DNA of 64,000 bases from Bacteroidota bacterium (GCA_018267575.1 JAFDYF010000083.1:1-64000), one strand, 5' to 3'. Numbered from the stretch's first letter, positions 41,924-52,489 are shown. Notes: generated by a model not told the origin, from the sequence alone. Numbers and translations are program-made.

Positions 41924-41931
41924 TAAATTTG
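41924..41931 (+). promoter_or_regulatory. -7 element for copA
   Basis: TAAATTTG fits TAnnTTTG. A small inverted repeat (CTACA, CGA, TGTAG at about 41940-41952) follows, with a leader of roughly 70 nt to the copA ATG. The repeat could be a regulatory site but has no second copy here. Confidence 0.4.
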
Positions 41932-42013
41932 CATATATCTACACGATGTAGGCACGATGCTATTTTGGGTTCATATTCTTGTGCCATCATCTTTCAACAT
42001 AAATAATTTTTAA

Positions 42014-44137
42014 ATGGAAACCGTGAATTGGAAAGTAGAAGGCATGAGTTGTTCCAACTGCGCATTGACAGTAGGCAATTATTTAAAAAAAGAGGGCCTT
42101 CAAAATGTAAAGGTTAACCTCATTAGCGGCGATGTCAGTTTTGATGAGATTGAAAACCTCAAAAAGGGGTCAATCGTAAAAGGAATCGAGTCGCTGGGCT
42201 ATCAGGTACAAACCGGGGAGTCCACTACAACGGATAGGAATAAACACTTTTTAAAAAACCATTTACAGCGGTTTTTCTTCTGCCTCATTTTTACTGTCCC
42301 TTTGTTATTTCACATGTTCGACCGATGGATACACATCCATTGGTTGATGAACCCATGGGTGCAACTTGCTTTATGCACACCGGTTTATATGGTGGGTATG
42401 GGTTTTTTCGGGAAAAGCGCTATCCATAGCATCCGGAATGGCATGCCCAATATGAATGTGTTGGTGGCGATTGGCGCCACGGCCGCTTTTGTGTATAGCC
42501 TCATTGGAACCATTTTTAATCTGGGCGAAGGCTATTTGTTTTATGAATCGGCAGCAGCCATCATCTGCTTTATATTTTTTGGTAATTATATGGAAGACCT
42601 TTCCATCCAATCAACCCAAAGAGCGTTGAACAGTTTGTCGAAATCGCAAAAGTTGATGGCCAATATGATTGCTTTCGACGATCAGCACCAGGAAATTGTT
42701 TTTCCAGTGGAGAACACCCAACTGCGCAATGGCGATCTGTTATTGATCAAATCTGGTGAGCAAGTGCCTGCTGATTGCAAAATTTTGTGGGGCGATGCCA
42801 GTGTGGATGAAAGCATCCTTACTGGGGAAAGCCTACCGGTTGAAAAGCATGCCAAAGATATATTGGTCGGCGGCTCCTTACTAGCAGACGGCACGGTAAA
42901 AGCACAAGTAACAGCCGCAGCGAATGATTCAGTACTCTCCAAAATTATTAATCTAGTAAAACAGGCACAGGGAGAAAAACCACCCGTTCAATTAATGGCT
43001 GATAAAATCAGTGCCATATTTGTTCCAGTAGTGCTGGTGATTGCGGCGATTACTTTTATAGGTAATTATATTTTCCTGCACCAACTCGCACCTTCGTTGA
43101 TGCGCTCGATTGCGGTGTTGGTAATCGCTTGCCCTTGCGCCATGGGCTTGGCCACCCCTGCAGCAATTGCGGTGGGTTTGGGCCGAGCGGCCAAAAATGG
43201 CATTTTGTTCCGCAATGCGAAAAGCCTGGAGCTTTTTAAAAATATCACACAGGTTGTTTTTGATAAAACGGGCACATTGACCACGGGGCAGTTTACTGTA
43301 AAGGATTTCAAAATAGTAGCGGCTAATTTGAGCGAAGATGAATTCAAGAGAATCGTTTTCTCGCTCGAAAAATATTCAAACCATCCAATCGCAAAAAGTA
43401 TCACAAACGCATGGAAAACGAAGGATGAGTTCCGCTGGAACAAAATAGAAGAACTAAAAGGGCTGGGGATGAAGGCAGTGGACAAGGATGGCAATACTTA
43501 TGCGGCAGGTTCATACAAAATTTCCCCTGACCGTATTTTTAATGATGACCATAATATCTATGTTACCAAAAACAACGTGTTAGTGGGATGGGTAGATGTG
43601 GGAGACGATATCAGGAAAGAAGCAGCTACAGTGATTGAATATTTTAAGCAAAAGAAAATCCGCACTATTTTATTGAGTGGTGACAAACAAGATAAATGCG
43701 CTCAGTTAGCAGCCAAGCTTGGTATGGATGAAGTGATTGCAGAACAAACCCCACAGCAAAAATTGGATATGGTTGAAAAGTTGAATAGTCAGTCCCCTAC
43801 TGCCATGATTGGTGATGGCATCAATGATGCGCCAGCGCTGGCCAAGGCAACCATCGGCATTTCCATGAGCGATGCTTCGCATATTGCCATGCAAACCGCC
43901 GATGTGGTACTCATGGATAATGGAATCAAAAACCTTCCCCTTGCATTGGGAGTGGGTAAGCATACATTTATTACAATCAAACAAAACTTGTTCTGGGCTT
44001 TCTTCTATAATATCATTGCCATACCCATTGCTGCGCTGGGTTTTCTTTCACCAGTGATTGCAGCTTTGGCAATGGGTTTAAGCGATATTGTACTGGCTGC
44101 AAATTCAGTAAGGTTATTTGTAAAAAAGGTTGTCTAA
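42014..44137 (+). CDS. copA: Copper-exporting P1B-type ATPase
   Basis: CopA pumps Cu(I) out of the cytoplasm. The 707-aa protein has one N-terminal heavy-metal domain with CxxC in GMSCSNCAL (about residues 10-18), eight membrane helices, the transmembrane metal site CPC in IACPCAMGLATPA, the actuator TGES, phosphorylated Asp in VVFDKTGTLTTG, the HP motif (YSNHPIAKS) and the hinge MIGDGINDAPALA. The CPC motif and single HMA support Cu(I)/Ag(I). No copper regulator or chaperone gene is adjacent. Confidence 0.93.
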   Translation: METVNWKVEGMSCSNCALTVGNYLKKEGLQNVKVNLISGDVSFDEIENLKKGSIVKGIESLGYQVQTGESTTTDRNKHFLKNHLQRFFFCLIFTVPLLFHMFDRWIHIHWLMNPWVQLALCTPVYMVGMGFFGKSAIHSIRNGMPNMNVLVAIGATAAFVYSLIGTIFNLGEGYLFYESAAAIICFIFFGNYMEDLSIQSTQRALNSLSKSQKLMANMIAFDDQHQEIVFPVENTQLRNGDLLLIKSGEQVPADCKILWGDASVDESILTGESLPVEKHAKDILVGGSLLADGTVKAQVTAAANDSVLSKIINLVKQAQGEKPPVQLMADKISAIFVPVVLVIAAITFIGNYIFLHQLAPSLMRSIAVLVIACPCAMGLATPAAIAVGLGRAAKNGILFRNAKSLELFKNITQVVFDKTGTLTTGQFTVKDFKIVAANLSEDEFKRIVFSLEKYSNHPIAKSITNAWKTKDEFRWNKIEELKGLGMKAVDKDGNTYAAGSYKISPDRIFNDDHNIYVTKNNVLVGWVDVGDDIRKEAATVIEYFKQKKIRTILLSGDKQDKCAQLAAKLGMDEVIAEQTPQQKLDMVEKLNSQSPTAMIGDGINDAPALAKATIGISMSDASHIAMQTADVVLMDNGIKNLPLALGVGKHTFITIKQNLFWAFFYNIIAIPIAALGFLSPVIAALAMGLSDIVLAANSVRLFVKKVV

Positions 44138-44140
44138 TTT

Positions 44141-44168
44141 AGATGATAGTTGATGGTTCATAGTTCAA
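44141..44168. repeat. Heptad repeat behind copA, AGTTGAT family
   Basis: Four phased units: AGATGAT, AGTTGAT, GGTTCAT and AGTTCAA. It starts 4 nt after the copA stop. The same words occur in the array at 59463-59511. Confidence 0.6.
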
Positions 44169-44211
44169 GCGTAAATCCACATACAAGGATAGATGACCCA
44201 TCCCATCAAGC

Positions 44212-46119
44212 ATGCAGAAATCACCGCTCGACATACTGAAACAATATTTCAATCATGATGCCTTCCGCCCATTGCAGGAAGAAATCATCCAAGCGGTATT
44301 GGAAAAAAATGATGCGCTGGCCCTTTTGCCAACCGGAGGGGGAAAATCTTTATGTTTTCAAGTGCCCGCATTGGCTATGGAAGGCATGTGCCTTGTGATA
44401 AGCCCGTTGATTGCATTAATGAAAGATCAGGTAGAGCATCTGAGGAAAAAGGGGATCACGGCCTTTTCCATTTATTCGGGCATGAGCCGCAATGAGGTCA
44501 TCCATACTTTAAGAACGGCAAGCGAAAGTAACTGTAAATTTTTGTACGTGTCGCCCGAGCGTTTAGAAACAAATCTTTTTAAAGAATATCTGCCTGCCTT
44601 CTATATCAATCTGATTGCGGTGGATGAAGCGCATTGCATCTCCCAATGGGGTTATGATTTTAGGCCACCTTATCTGCGGATTGCCGCATTACGTGAGGAA
44701 CTGCCCGGAGTGCCCATACTCGCACTAACCGCATCGGCCACCAAAGAAGTGCAATTGGATATTTGTGAGAAACTAAAATTCAGGCAGCCTAAAATTTTCA
44801 AACAATCATTCGAACGCCCCAATCTTTCGTACAGTGTTTTTGAGGTAGAAATAAAAATCAATAAAATAAAAGAAATTTTGCAAAACGTTGCTGGCAGCAG
44901 CATCGTGTATTGCAAGAGCCGCCGAAACACCAAAGAAATCAGTGACCTACTCCGTATGTATAGTATCCAATCTGACTATTATCATGCAGGTCTTTCTAAT
45001 GATGAAAGAAATGCCAAGCAGGAAGCATGGAAAAAAAATGAATTGCGGGTAATCGTTTGCACCAATGCTTTTGGTATGGGCATTGACAAACCAGATGTTC
45101 GTACAGTTATCCATGCAGACCTGACCGATTGTCTAGAAAACTATTATCAGGAAGCCGGCCGGGCCGGAAGGGATGGAAAGAAAGCCTATGCCGTTTTATT
45201 GTTCGACAAAAAAGAGATTATAAACTTGCGGTCTTTGCCTGACCAGCATTTTCCCCATTTGCAAGAAATCAGATTGGTATATCAATCCATCATGAACTAT
45301 TTGCAGGTAGCTTCAGGAACTGGTGAAGGCAAGTATTACGATTTTGATATTGCCGATTTTATAAAAAAATTTAAACTGGACGGTCCCTTGGTAGTTCATG
45401 TATTAAGGGCATTGGAACAGGAGGGATTGCTTTCTTTCAACGAACAGGTATTTATCCCTTCAAAAATGCAATTCACCACCAATAAAGAGATTTTGTATGA
45501 TTTTGAAAAAAACAATCCTGCACTGGAGCCCCTTATAAAAACCCTGCTTCGCACATATGCGGGAATCTTTGACCAGCTTGTGCCTATTCAAGAAAAGAAT
45601 ATCGCTTTTCTGATGTACCAGAAACCGACTGAAACTGTAGAGAACCTCAAGCGCTTGCATGCTTTTGGCATCATACAATATGTGCCGCAGAAAGATAATC
45701 CCCAAATCTATTTCATGCAGAACAGGGTAAAGGCAGAAGATTTGCGTATTGATATGACTGGGTATAAAAAAAGAAAAGAACAATATCGCAAACGGATTGA
45801 GAACCTGATTGAATATGTAGGATTGGATTTGCTTTGCCGCAGCCAGTTTATTGCCAACTATTTTTCTGATGCGGAAGCCAAGCCATGTGGGGTATGCGAC
45901 AATTGCATAAAACTGAAAAACATCCACCTGACCCAAGAAGAATTCGAGCAAATACAGCAGCGTATTCTCCATGCCATCGGCTCAGGCATTGTTGAACCAA
46001 AAGCATTATTGCAAGAGCTTGCAAGCACCAATAAACAAAAGCTCTGGAAAGTGATCAACCATTTACAAGCCGAAAATAAATTTACATTAGGGAAAGCCGG
46101 ATTGGTCGAATTACTTTGA
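44212..46119 (+). CDS. recQ: ATP-dependent DNA helicase RecQ
   Basis: RecQ is a 3'-5' helicase of recombination repair. The 635-aa protein has all seven helicase motifs, including LPTGGGKSLCFQ, SPLIALMKDQ, VDEAHCISQWGYDFRP, LTASAT and QEAGRAGRDG. The zinc motif with CGVCDNC and the winged-helix part follow. No complete HRDC domain is obvious at the C-terminus, which is common in short RecQ forms of this phylum that keep a second RecQ with HRDC. It converges on the HerA-like gene with 2 nt between. Confidence 0.93.
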   Translation: MQKSPLDILKQYFNHDAFRPLQEEIIQAVLEKNDALALLPTGGGKSLCFQVPALAMEGMCLVISPLIALMKDQVEHLRKKGITAFSIYSGMSRNEVIHTLRTASESNCKFLYVSPERLETNLFKEYLPAFYINLIAVDEAHCISQWGYDFRPPYLRIAALREELPGVPILALTASATKEVQLDICEKLKFRQPKIFKQSFERPNLSYSVFEVEIKINKIKEILQNVAGSSIVYCKSRRNTKEISDLLRMYSIQSDYYHAGLSNDERNAKQEAWKKNELRVIVCTNAFGMGIDKPDVRTVIHADLTDCLENYYQEAGRAGRDGKKAYAVLLFDKKEIINLRSLPDQHFPHLQEIRLVYQSIMNYLQVASGTGEGKYYDFDIADFIKKFKLDGPLVVHVLRALEQEGLLSFNEQVFIPSKMQFTTNKEILYDFEKNNPALEPLIKTLLRTYAGIFDQLVPIQEKNIAFLMYQKPTETVENLKRLHAFGIIQYVPQKDNPQIYFMQNRVKAEDLRIDMTGYKKRKEQYRKRIENLIEYVGLDLLCRSQFIANYFSDAEAKPCGVCDNCIKLKNIHLTQEEFEQIQQRILHAIGSGIVEPKALLQELASTNKQKLWKVINHLQAENKFTLGKAGLVELL

Positions 46120-46121
46120 AT

Positions 46122-47642
46122 TTATCTCCTACTGCGCCCACCAAGACCCAATGCTCCTAATATACTTCTGGTGATTACAGCAGCGGCCGTTCTTTCAACA
46201 GTTCGGGCAACCGGGTTATTCAGTATTTTTTCGATGGTGGAAGGTTCCTGTTTTGTACTGCCACTATTATTCTGGTTGTTGTTCCCCGCTGCTTCCAGCT
46301 TTGCGGTCAAAATTTCATAAGCGCTTTGATTATCGATCACCTGGTTGTATTTGCCAGCTATCTTTGATCTGGCCACAATGGCATCAATCTCTTCTGGTGA
46401 AAGGATATCCATGCGGCTTTGTGGTGGCCTCATCATACAATGCACCAGCGGGGTAGGCACCCCTTTCTCATTCAGCATGGTAACCAATGCCTCACCGATA
46501 CCAAGCTGGGTTATCAGGTCTTCCGTTTTGTAGAATGTTGTTTCAGGATAGTTTTCTGAAGTTTGTTTGATGGTTTTTCTATCGGCCGCAGTGAAAGCCC
46601 TAAGCGCATGTTGCACTTTCATCCCCAACTGTGCCAACACACTTGCCGGCACGTCCATTGGGTTTTGGGTGCAGAAAAACACACCAATCCCTTTAGAGCG
46701 GATCAGTTTGATAACGGTCTCAATCTGCTTTATCAATGCATCATTCGCTTCTTGGAATACCAAGTGTGCCTCGTCGATGAACATCACCAATTTGGGTTTA
46801 TCCAAATCACCTTCTTCAGGACAGCTTGCATATAATTCATCCAACAACTGCAGCATAAAAGTGGAAAACAATTTGGGCTTGGCCTGCAAATCAGTAACCC
46901 GCAATATGCTAATGATGCCACGTCCATCATCATTAATGCGCATCAGGTCATTTACCTCAAAACTTTTTTCCCCAAAAAAAAGATCGGCCCCCTGTTGTTG
47001 CAGTTCTATCACTTTGCGTAATATGGTGCCAGTGGAGGTAGTAGAAATATTGCCATAGTTTTTCGTAAGCTCCTCCTTTCCCTCATCGCTCACATACTGC
47101 AAGACTTTGATAAAATCTTTCAGGTCGAGCAGTGGGAGTTTATTATCATCGCAATATTTAAAAATCATCGCTACCAACCCTTGTTGGGTATCATTCAACT
47201 CCAATATTTTTGATAATAGGATTGGTCCAAATTCAGTAACGGTGGCACGCAATCGAGCTCCTTTCTCATTGCTCAATGTCAAAAATTCAATCGGGTAGGC
47301 TTCTGGTTTAAAATCAATGCCTATTTTTTGGCAACGGGTTTTGACTGTATCGTTCAATGTTCCGGCCGATCCCAGTCCGCTAAGGTCTCCTTTAATATCC
47401 ATCACTAAAACTGGTACACTGGCATCGCTTAGCGCTTCCGTAATCATCTGCAAAGTCTTGGTTTTACCGGTACCGGTTGCGCCTGCAATTAAACCGTGAC
47501 GGTTCATGGTCTTGAGCGGTAGGTTTACACTGGCACCATCAACGGTTTCACCATCCAACATACCCACCCCAATTTTCACCGACTCAGTTTTAAAACTATA
47601 GCCATTATTCACGGCCTGCAAAAAAGCGTCTGTATTACCCAT
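46122..47642 (-). CDS. HerA-like/DUF853 ATPase
   Basis: A 506-aa ATPase of the HerA/FtsK superclass (YjgR-type, DUF853). Walker A is AGATGTGKTKTLQ, Walker B VMFIDEAHLVF and sensor-like FFCTQNPMDVP. An alanine-rich, arginine-tailed C-terminus follows an Asn/Ser-rich linker (about 450-470). The precise substrate is unknown; it may be a DNA or protein translocase. It is convergent with recQ. No NurA nuclease partner is nearby. Confidence 0.85.
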   Translation of the reverse strand: MGNTDAFLQAVNNGYSFKTESVKIGVGMLDGETVDGASVNLPLKTMNRHGLIAGATGTGKTKTLQMITEALSDASVPVLVMDIKGDLSGLGSAGTLNDTVKTRCQKIGIDFKPEAYPIEFLTLSNEKGARLRATVTEFGPILLSKILELNDTQQGLVAMIFKYCDDNKLPLLDLKDFIKVLQYVSDEGKEELTKNYGNISTTSTGTILRKVIELQQQGADLFFGEKSFEVNDLMRINDDGRGIISILRVTDLQAKPKLFSTFMLQLLDELYASCPEEGDLDKPKLVMFIDEAHLVFQEANDALIKQIETVIKLIRSKGIGVFFCTQNPMDVPASVLAQLGMKVQHALRAFTAADRKTIKQTSENYPETTFYKTEDLITQLGIGEALVTMLNEKGVPTPLVHCMMRPPQSRMDILSPEEIDAIVARSKIAGKYNQVIDNQSAYEILTAKLEAAGNNNQNNSGSTKQEPSTIEKILNNPVARTVERTAAAVITRSILGALGLGGRSRR

Positions 47643-47854
47643 AATAAAAATTAGTTATTGATTAGCAGGAAATTGAAGACACGAAAATATTTATTTTTAA
47701 GTATCTCGCAACATTATGCTTGTACTTACAAAAAACATTGCTATTTGATGACTCATCTTTTTTCCAGAAAGTTTTTCTTACTATTTATAAGAAAGCGGAG
47801 TAATCAAACAAGCCATTCTTGTTTGATTTATTTAATAGGCAGGTTATTCAAAAC

Positions 47855-48901
47855 TCAAACCTTTTCTGCCATCAAGTGCTTTACGAGGTCTTCCAGTTCT
47901 TTGATGCGTTTTTCCATCTCGGGCAGGTTACGTGCAGTAGCTTGGCTGCGTATAGCCTGGTTATAGTTGTATGCGGGTGATCCTGTAACGGAACTGTTTG
48001 GTATTTTCAATGATTTGCCAAGACCAGCCTGCGCATTGATTTTAGAGCCATTTGCCACTTGAATATGCCCTGCCAGTCCAGCCTGTCCACCAATCATTAC
48101 ATTGTTGCCAATCTTGGTGCTGCCGCTTACTCCGGCTTGGGCTGCGATGGCGGTATTATGCCCTACTTCCACATTGTGTGCAATCTGTATCAGGTTGTCC
48201 AACTTGGCACCAGATTTTATAATGGTGGAGCCAATAGTAGCGCGGTCAATGCTGGTATTCGCACCAATCTCCACATAGTCCTCGATAACCACATTTCCAA
48301 TCTGTGGCACTTTTTTAAAACTGCCATCCGCTTGTGGCGCAAAACCAAAACCATCACTCCCAATCACGGTACCCGCATGTACGGTCACGTTGGCTCCAAT
48401 CACACAATGATGATAGATTTTTACCCCCGGGTTCAATACAGAATTCTCTCCTATTTTTACATTTTCCCCTAAAAAAACATGGGGGAAAATCTTGACACCA
48501 TCTGCTAGAGAAACATTTTCACCGATATAAGCAAATGCGCCGATAAAAATATTTTTGCCCAACTGAGCCGTTTTGGAAATATAAGAAGGCTCTTGGATGC
48601 CCACAGTCTGTTGCGCCACAATTTCCTGGTATTTTGAAAGCAGGGTGGCAAAAGCGGAATAAGCATCCGGCACTCTTATCAAAGTGGCTTTTAAGGGCTG
48701 CCTGATCTCCTGGTTTTCATTTACAATGATGATGGAAGCTGCCGTGGTATACAGATGGTCCTCGTATTTGGGGTTGGCCAAAAAAGCAAGCTGGCCATCG
48801 GTTGCTTCTTCAATTTTTCCGAATGATGCGACCGCCACAGTTGGGTCGCCATCTACTTTTCCATTGATTAAATGGGCTATTTGCGCAGCAGGGAATTGCA
48901 T
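47855..48901 (-). CDS. lpxD: UDP-3-O-acylglucosamine N-acyltransferase
   Basis: LpxD adds the second acyl chain in lipid A synthesis. The 348-aa protein has an N-terminal uridine-binding domain (about 1-100), then left-handed beta-helix repeats (about 105-300) including GSDGFGFAPQADGSF and the catalytic His region IQIAHNVEVGHNTA. The C-terminal helix (KRIKELEDLVKHLMAEKV) forms a coiled coil. It lies alone on the minus strand, away from the lpxC-lpxA operon at 37-39 kb. Confidence 0.95.
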   Translation of the reverse strand: MQFPAAQIAHLINGKVDGDPTVAVASFGKIEEATDGQLAFLANPKYEDHLYTTAASIIIVNENQEIRQPLKATLIRVPDAYSAFATLLSKYQEIVAQQTVGIQEPSYISKTAQLGKNIFIGAFAYIGENVSLADGVKIFPHVFLGENVKIGENSVLNPGVKIYHHCVIGANVTVHAGTVIGSDGFGFAPQADGSFKKVPQIGNVVIEDYVEIGANTSIDRATIGSTIIKSGAKLDNLIQIAHNVEVGHNTAIAAQAGVSGSTKIGNNVMIGGQAGLAGHIQVANGSKINAQAGLGKSLKIPNSSVTGSPAYNYNQAIRSQATARNLPEMEKRIKELEDLVKHLMAEKV

Positions 48902-48962
48902 AGTATCGATTTAGCGATGAGTTTTGAAATATAAGATTAGCATTTGGCACAGCAATGATCAC

Positions 48963-50180
48963 TCATCTCGTATGACAAATATAAAATTTTTTTACAGGGC
49001 TTGATAAGGTTTGGTGAATTAATGCATTATCCACTTTCGAGATATCTTTCACCGAGCCATCCTTGAACAGGATATTTATCCGTTCATCCATGGTATTATA
49101 GGTGGTATTGGCGGCTTCACCGGTAAACACAAAATAGCCCGCTTCTTTTTCATCCAGCCCAAATTCTACACAAACCTTATGCCTTAGTTCCTGTACGAGG
49201 TTTTGACTGAATGGGTTTGCCTGAAGTTTAACTTTTAGCAAATTTCTATCAACAATGAACCTGCAGAGGTTCGACAGAATTTTATCAGGATGGCTCATCC
49301 AGTTTTTGATGGCGCTCGTAAGGTCAAAATCATCGAGCTGGCAAAATTGGTCAAGATGTTTGGTGATCGGGTAATTGTTTTCTTCATTGTGTAAAAAAAA
49401 ATCCAATGCCAGGGACCCAGAAAACAATTCCTTTTTCTCTCCGATGAGTTCTTTAGCCCGCTCAATGATTTTTACCAAATTCTTTTCTGCACTCAGAACC
49501 GTTTTGTGCAGGTACACCTGCCAATACATCAATCGGCGTGACACCAAAAATTTTTCAATGGAATAAATGGCCTTTTCTTCCACCATCAATTCCCCATCAT
49601 GAACGGTAAGCATTTTAATGATGCGGTCGTAACCAATAACACCTTCCGAAACACCAGTGAAAAAGCTATCCCTTGTGAGATAGTCCATCCGATCCACATC
49701 GAGCTGACCAGAGATAAGTTGATGCAAGAATTTTTTGGGGTATCTATTGGTGAAAATTTTAATCGCAATATCAAGCTGCCCATTGAATTCTTTGTTCAAA
49801 ACCTCCATAATCGCTAGTGAAATCGCCTCATGGTTCACATCTTTGATCAGTACATTTTCCAGGGCATGCGAAAAAGGCCCATGCCCAATATCGTGGAGGA
49901 GAATAGCCACTTTGGCACCCAGCTCTTCTTCCGCATTTATTTCAAAACCCTTGCCTTTTAGTTCACGTAAGGCATCGCACATCAAATGGTAGGCGCCCAG
50001 CGAGTGGTGCAATCTCGTGTGTACCGCACCGGGGTAAACCAAATGGGCAAATGCCATCTGATGGATCCGCCTTAATCGTTGATAGTAAGGATGGGCAATG
50101 ATTTGCAACAGCAAAGGGTGGTCGATGGTAATGAAACCATGAACAGGGTCGTTGATTATTTTTCGGGTCTCATTGACCAT
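48963..50180 (-). CDS. HD-domain phosphohydrolase (SAMHD1/dNTPase-like)
   Basis: A 405-aa HD protein with metal ligands in RLHHSLGAYH and LLHDIGHGPFSHALE, and a conserved DVDRMDYLTRD. The opening NDPVHGFI is typical of dNTP triphosphohydrolase-like proteins. It may hydrolyse dNTPs or another nucleotide. No signal peptide. It is divergent from porX across 235 bp with nothing clearly regulatory. Confidence 0.85.
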   Translation of the reverse strand: MVNETRKIINDPVHGFITIDHPLLLQIIAHPYYQRLRRIHQMAFAHLVYPGAVHTRLHHSLGAYHLMCDALRELKGKGFEINAEEELGAKVAILLHDIGHGPFSHALENVLIKDVNHEAISLAIMEVLNKEFNGQLDIAIKIFTNRYPKKFLHQLISGQLDVDRMDYLTRDSFFTGVSEGVIGYDRIIKMLTVHDGELMVEEKAIYSIEKFLVSRRLMYWQVYLHKTVLSAEKNLVKIIERAKELIGEKKELFSGSLALDFFLHNEENNYPITKHLDQFCQLDDFDLTSAIKNWMSHPDKILSNLCRFIVDRNLLKVKLQANPFSQNLVQELRHKVCVEFGLDEKEAGYFVFTGEAANTTYNTMDERINILFKDGSVKDISKVDNALIHQTLSSPVKKFYICHTR

Positions 50181-50415
50181 AGTTCTTGTATATATTTGTT
50201 AAATCAGCCCAAAAGGGTTCGCAAATTTAGCATTGCTGGACAGATAAATTAAATTTGTCTGAATACCCTCTCCATGACCGGGAATTGAACTGTGAAAAGG
50301 AGTCGGGTTATGGGCGATGGAAAATCTTATATGATCTCTGTGCGCATCGATTCCTGAACAATTAATTTCGGTCAAGGGAAATCGTAATTCTAATATCTTA
50401 AATCACACATCAAAC

Positions 50416-51984
50416 ATGTCACTAGGAAAAATACTTTGGGTGGATGACGAAATCGAAAGCCTGCAATCGCAGATTTTATTTTTAGAAAACAAGGGTTATG
50501 ACGTCAATGCCATGACCAATGGTTTTGATGCAATCGATTTTGTGAAAGATAATTTTGTTGATGTCGTGTTGTTGGATGAGACCATGCCGGGGATCACAGG
50601 GTTGGAAACCTTGGCTAAGATCAAGGAAATGAACCAGCAGGTACCCGTGGTATTGATAACCAAGAACGAAACGGAAAACCTGATGAACGAAGCGATCGGT
50701 AGCCAGATCACCGATTACCTCATCAAACCCGTGAACCCCAATCAGGTATTGCTCAGCCTAAAAAAGATTATCGATAATAAAAGACTGGTAGCAGAAAAAA
50801 CCAATACCGCCTATCAGCAGCAGTTCCGTCATTTGTTTATGGCATTGAACGATAATCCCAACCATAATGAATGGATGGATATTTATAAAAAATTGGTGTA
50901 TTGGGAGCTGGAAATGAAAAAAAGCGATAGCCCCGAAATGATGGAGATTTTGCAATCGCAAAAACAGGAAGCGAACACAGAGTTCTTTAAGTTTATTTCC
51001 AAAAACTATGCTTCTTGGTTGAACCCCAAAACCACGGACAAGCCCATACTTTCCCATACCCTGTTCCAGTCGAAGCTATTTCCATCTATTGAAAAAGGAG
51101 TTCCTACTTTTTTTATTTTGTTGGACAATCTTCGGTTCGACCAATGGAAATCCATACAGCCCATTTTTGCAGAAAGCTTCCGGATCCTGGAAGAAGATAC
51201 CATTTATAGCATACTGCCCACCGCCACCCAGTATAGCCGAAATGCCATTTTTGCTGGTATGCTACCTGTGGATATTGAGAAACAATTTCCTCAGCAATGG
51301 AAAAATGACGAGGACGAAGGAGGCAAAAATTTGTTTGAAGAAGATTTTTTTAGGGCACAACTTAAAAGACTGAAAAAAGAAAACCTCAAATTCTCTTATA
51401 CCAAAGTGGTGAACCACCAGGCTGGCCAGGATTTGGTAAACAATATCCACAATCTGTTGGGCAACGATATCAATATTATTGTTTACAATTTTGTGGATAT
51501 GCTCTCACATGCACGCACCGAAATGGAAGTGCTGAAAGAATTGGCAAGCGATGAAGTAAGTTATCGGAGCATTACCGCCAGTTGGTTCGAACATTCGCCC
51601 CTGCATCAGGCCTTGAAAAAAATAGCCGATAAAAAAATCAACTTGATATTGGGCACCGACCACGGAAGCGTACGCGTGAAAACGCCCTGTAAAGTGATTG
51701 GTGATAAGCAAACCACTACCAATCTCCGATATAAACATGGCCGCAACCTCAATTACGAGCCCAAAGAAGTGTTGGCTTATCGCGACCCACGTGAAGTAGG
51801 ACTACCCGTGCCAACAGTCAATTCATCTTTCATTTTTGCAAAGGGAGATGGCTTTCTCTGCTATCCAAATAACTATAATTATTATGTGAATTATTATCGG
51901 AACACATTTCAGCATGGTGGCGTGAGCATGGAAGAAATGATTGTGCCAGTGATCAGAATGACCAGCAAGGGATCGAACCTTTGA
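50416..51984 (+). CDS. porX: PorX, type IX secretion response regulator with PglZ domain
   Basis: PorX regulates the type IX secretion system with the sensor kinase PorY. The 522-aa protein has an N-terminal receiver (about 4-120; phosphoacceptor Asp in VVLLDETMPG; LIKPVNP) and a C-terminal PglZ domain of the alkaline phosphatase superfamily (about 210-515), with metal-binding residues in LLDNLRFDQW, VDMLSHAR and GTDHGSVR. There is no DNA-binding domain. The next gene (52080) is a small conserved one seen after porX in related genomes, as I recall. The gene suggests T9SS in this organism. Confidence 0.93.
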   Translation: MSLGKILWVDDEIESLQSQILFLENKGYDVNAMTNGFDAIDFVKDNFVDVVLLDETMPGITGLETLAKIKEMNQQVPVVLITKNETENLMNEAIGSQITDYLIKPVNPNQVLLSLKKIIDNKRLVAEKTNTAYQQQFRHLFMALNDNPNHNEWMDIYKKLVYWELEMKKSDSPEMMEILQSQKQEANTEFFKFISKNYASWLNPKTTDKPILSHTLFQSKLFPSIEKGVPTFFILLDNLRFDQWKSIQPIFAESFRILEEDTIYSILPTATQYSRNAIFAGMLPVDIEKQFPQQWKNDEDEGGKNLFEEDFFRAQLKRLKKENLKFSYTKVVNHQAGQDLVNNIHNLLGNDINIIVYNFVDMLSHARTEMEVLKELASDEVSYRSITASWFEHSPLHQALKKIADKKINLILGTDHGSVRVKTPCKVIGDKQTTTNLRYKHGRNLNYEPKEVLAYRDPREVGLPVPTVNSSFIFAKGDGFLCYPNNYNYYVNYYRNTFQHGGVSMEEMIVPVIRMTSKGSNL

Positions 51985-52079
51985 TCAAGAAAATCGTTAT
52001 TTAAATGTGGAAAATTCAAAATGCAGCTATTAGCAGATAGCTTTAGCTTTGCATTTTATCAATTTCCCTTTGAGACGGC

Positions 52080-52361
52080 ATGAAATATACACAGGCAACT
52101 TTGGATAAGATTGAGAAAATCACGGATGAGTGCGGATATATAGTGCGCTACGAAAGAGGTAATTTCCAAAGCGGCTATTGCATTCTGGAAGAAAAAAAAG
52201 TGATTGTACTGAACAAATTCTTACAGATGGAAGGTCGTATCAATACCATGATCGATCTTATTCCCCAATTAAATATCAACGCCGAATTACTTTCTCCCGA
52301 TACAAAAAAAGTGTACGATGAAGTGATTGCCAAATTTGAGGAAGGCAATGTGGCAAGATGA
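52080..52361 (+). CDS. Conserved small protein, 93 aa
   Basis: A soluble 93-aa protein with no signal peptide. It begins with a helical segment (MKYTQATLDKIEKITDECGY), then a beta hairpin containing VRYERGNFQSGYCILEEKKVIVLN. The central YCILEEKKVIVLNKF is typical of a small conserved Bacteroidota family. Its function is unknown. It follows porX on the same strand after 95 nt, and a role near T9SS control is only positional inference. Confidence 0.75.
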   Translation: MKYTQATLDKIEKITDECGYIVRYERGNFQSGYCILEEKKVIVLNKFLQMEGRINTMIDLIPQLNINAELLSPDTKKVYDEVIAKFEEGNVAR

Positions 52362-52489
52362 TCGTATTCCCCCTCAGAAATCTTGTTTAGTCTGTTTAGA
52401 AAAGGATGTAAATCTTTTTACGCCAGCAGCCCTCCTTATAAATTATCTTTAAGACTTTGCCATTCTATCAATAGGAAAAATTGTTTTCT

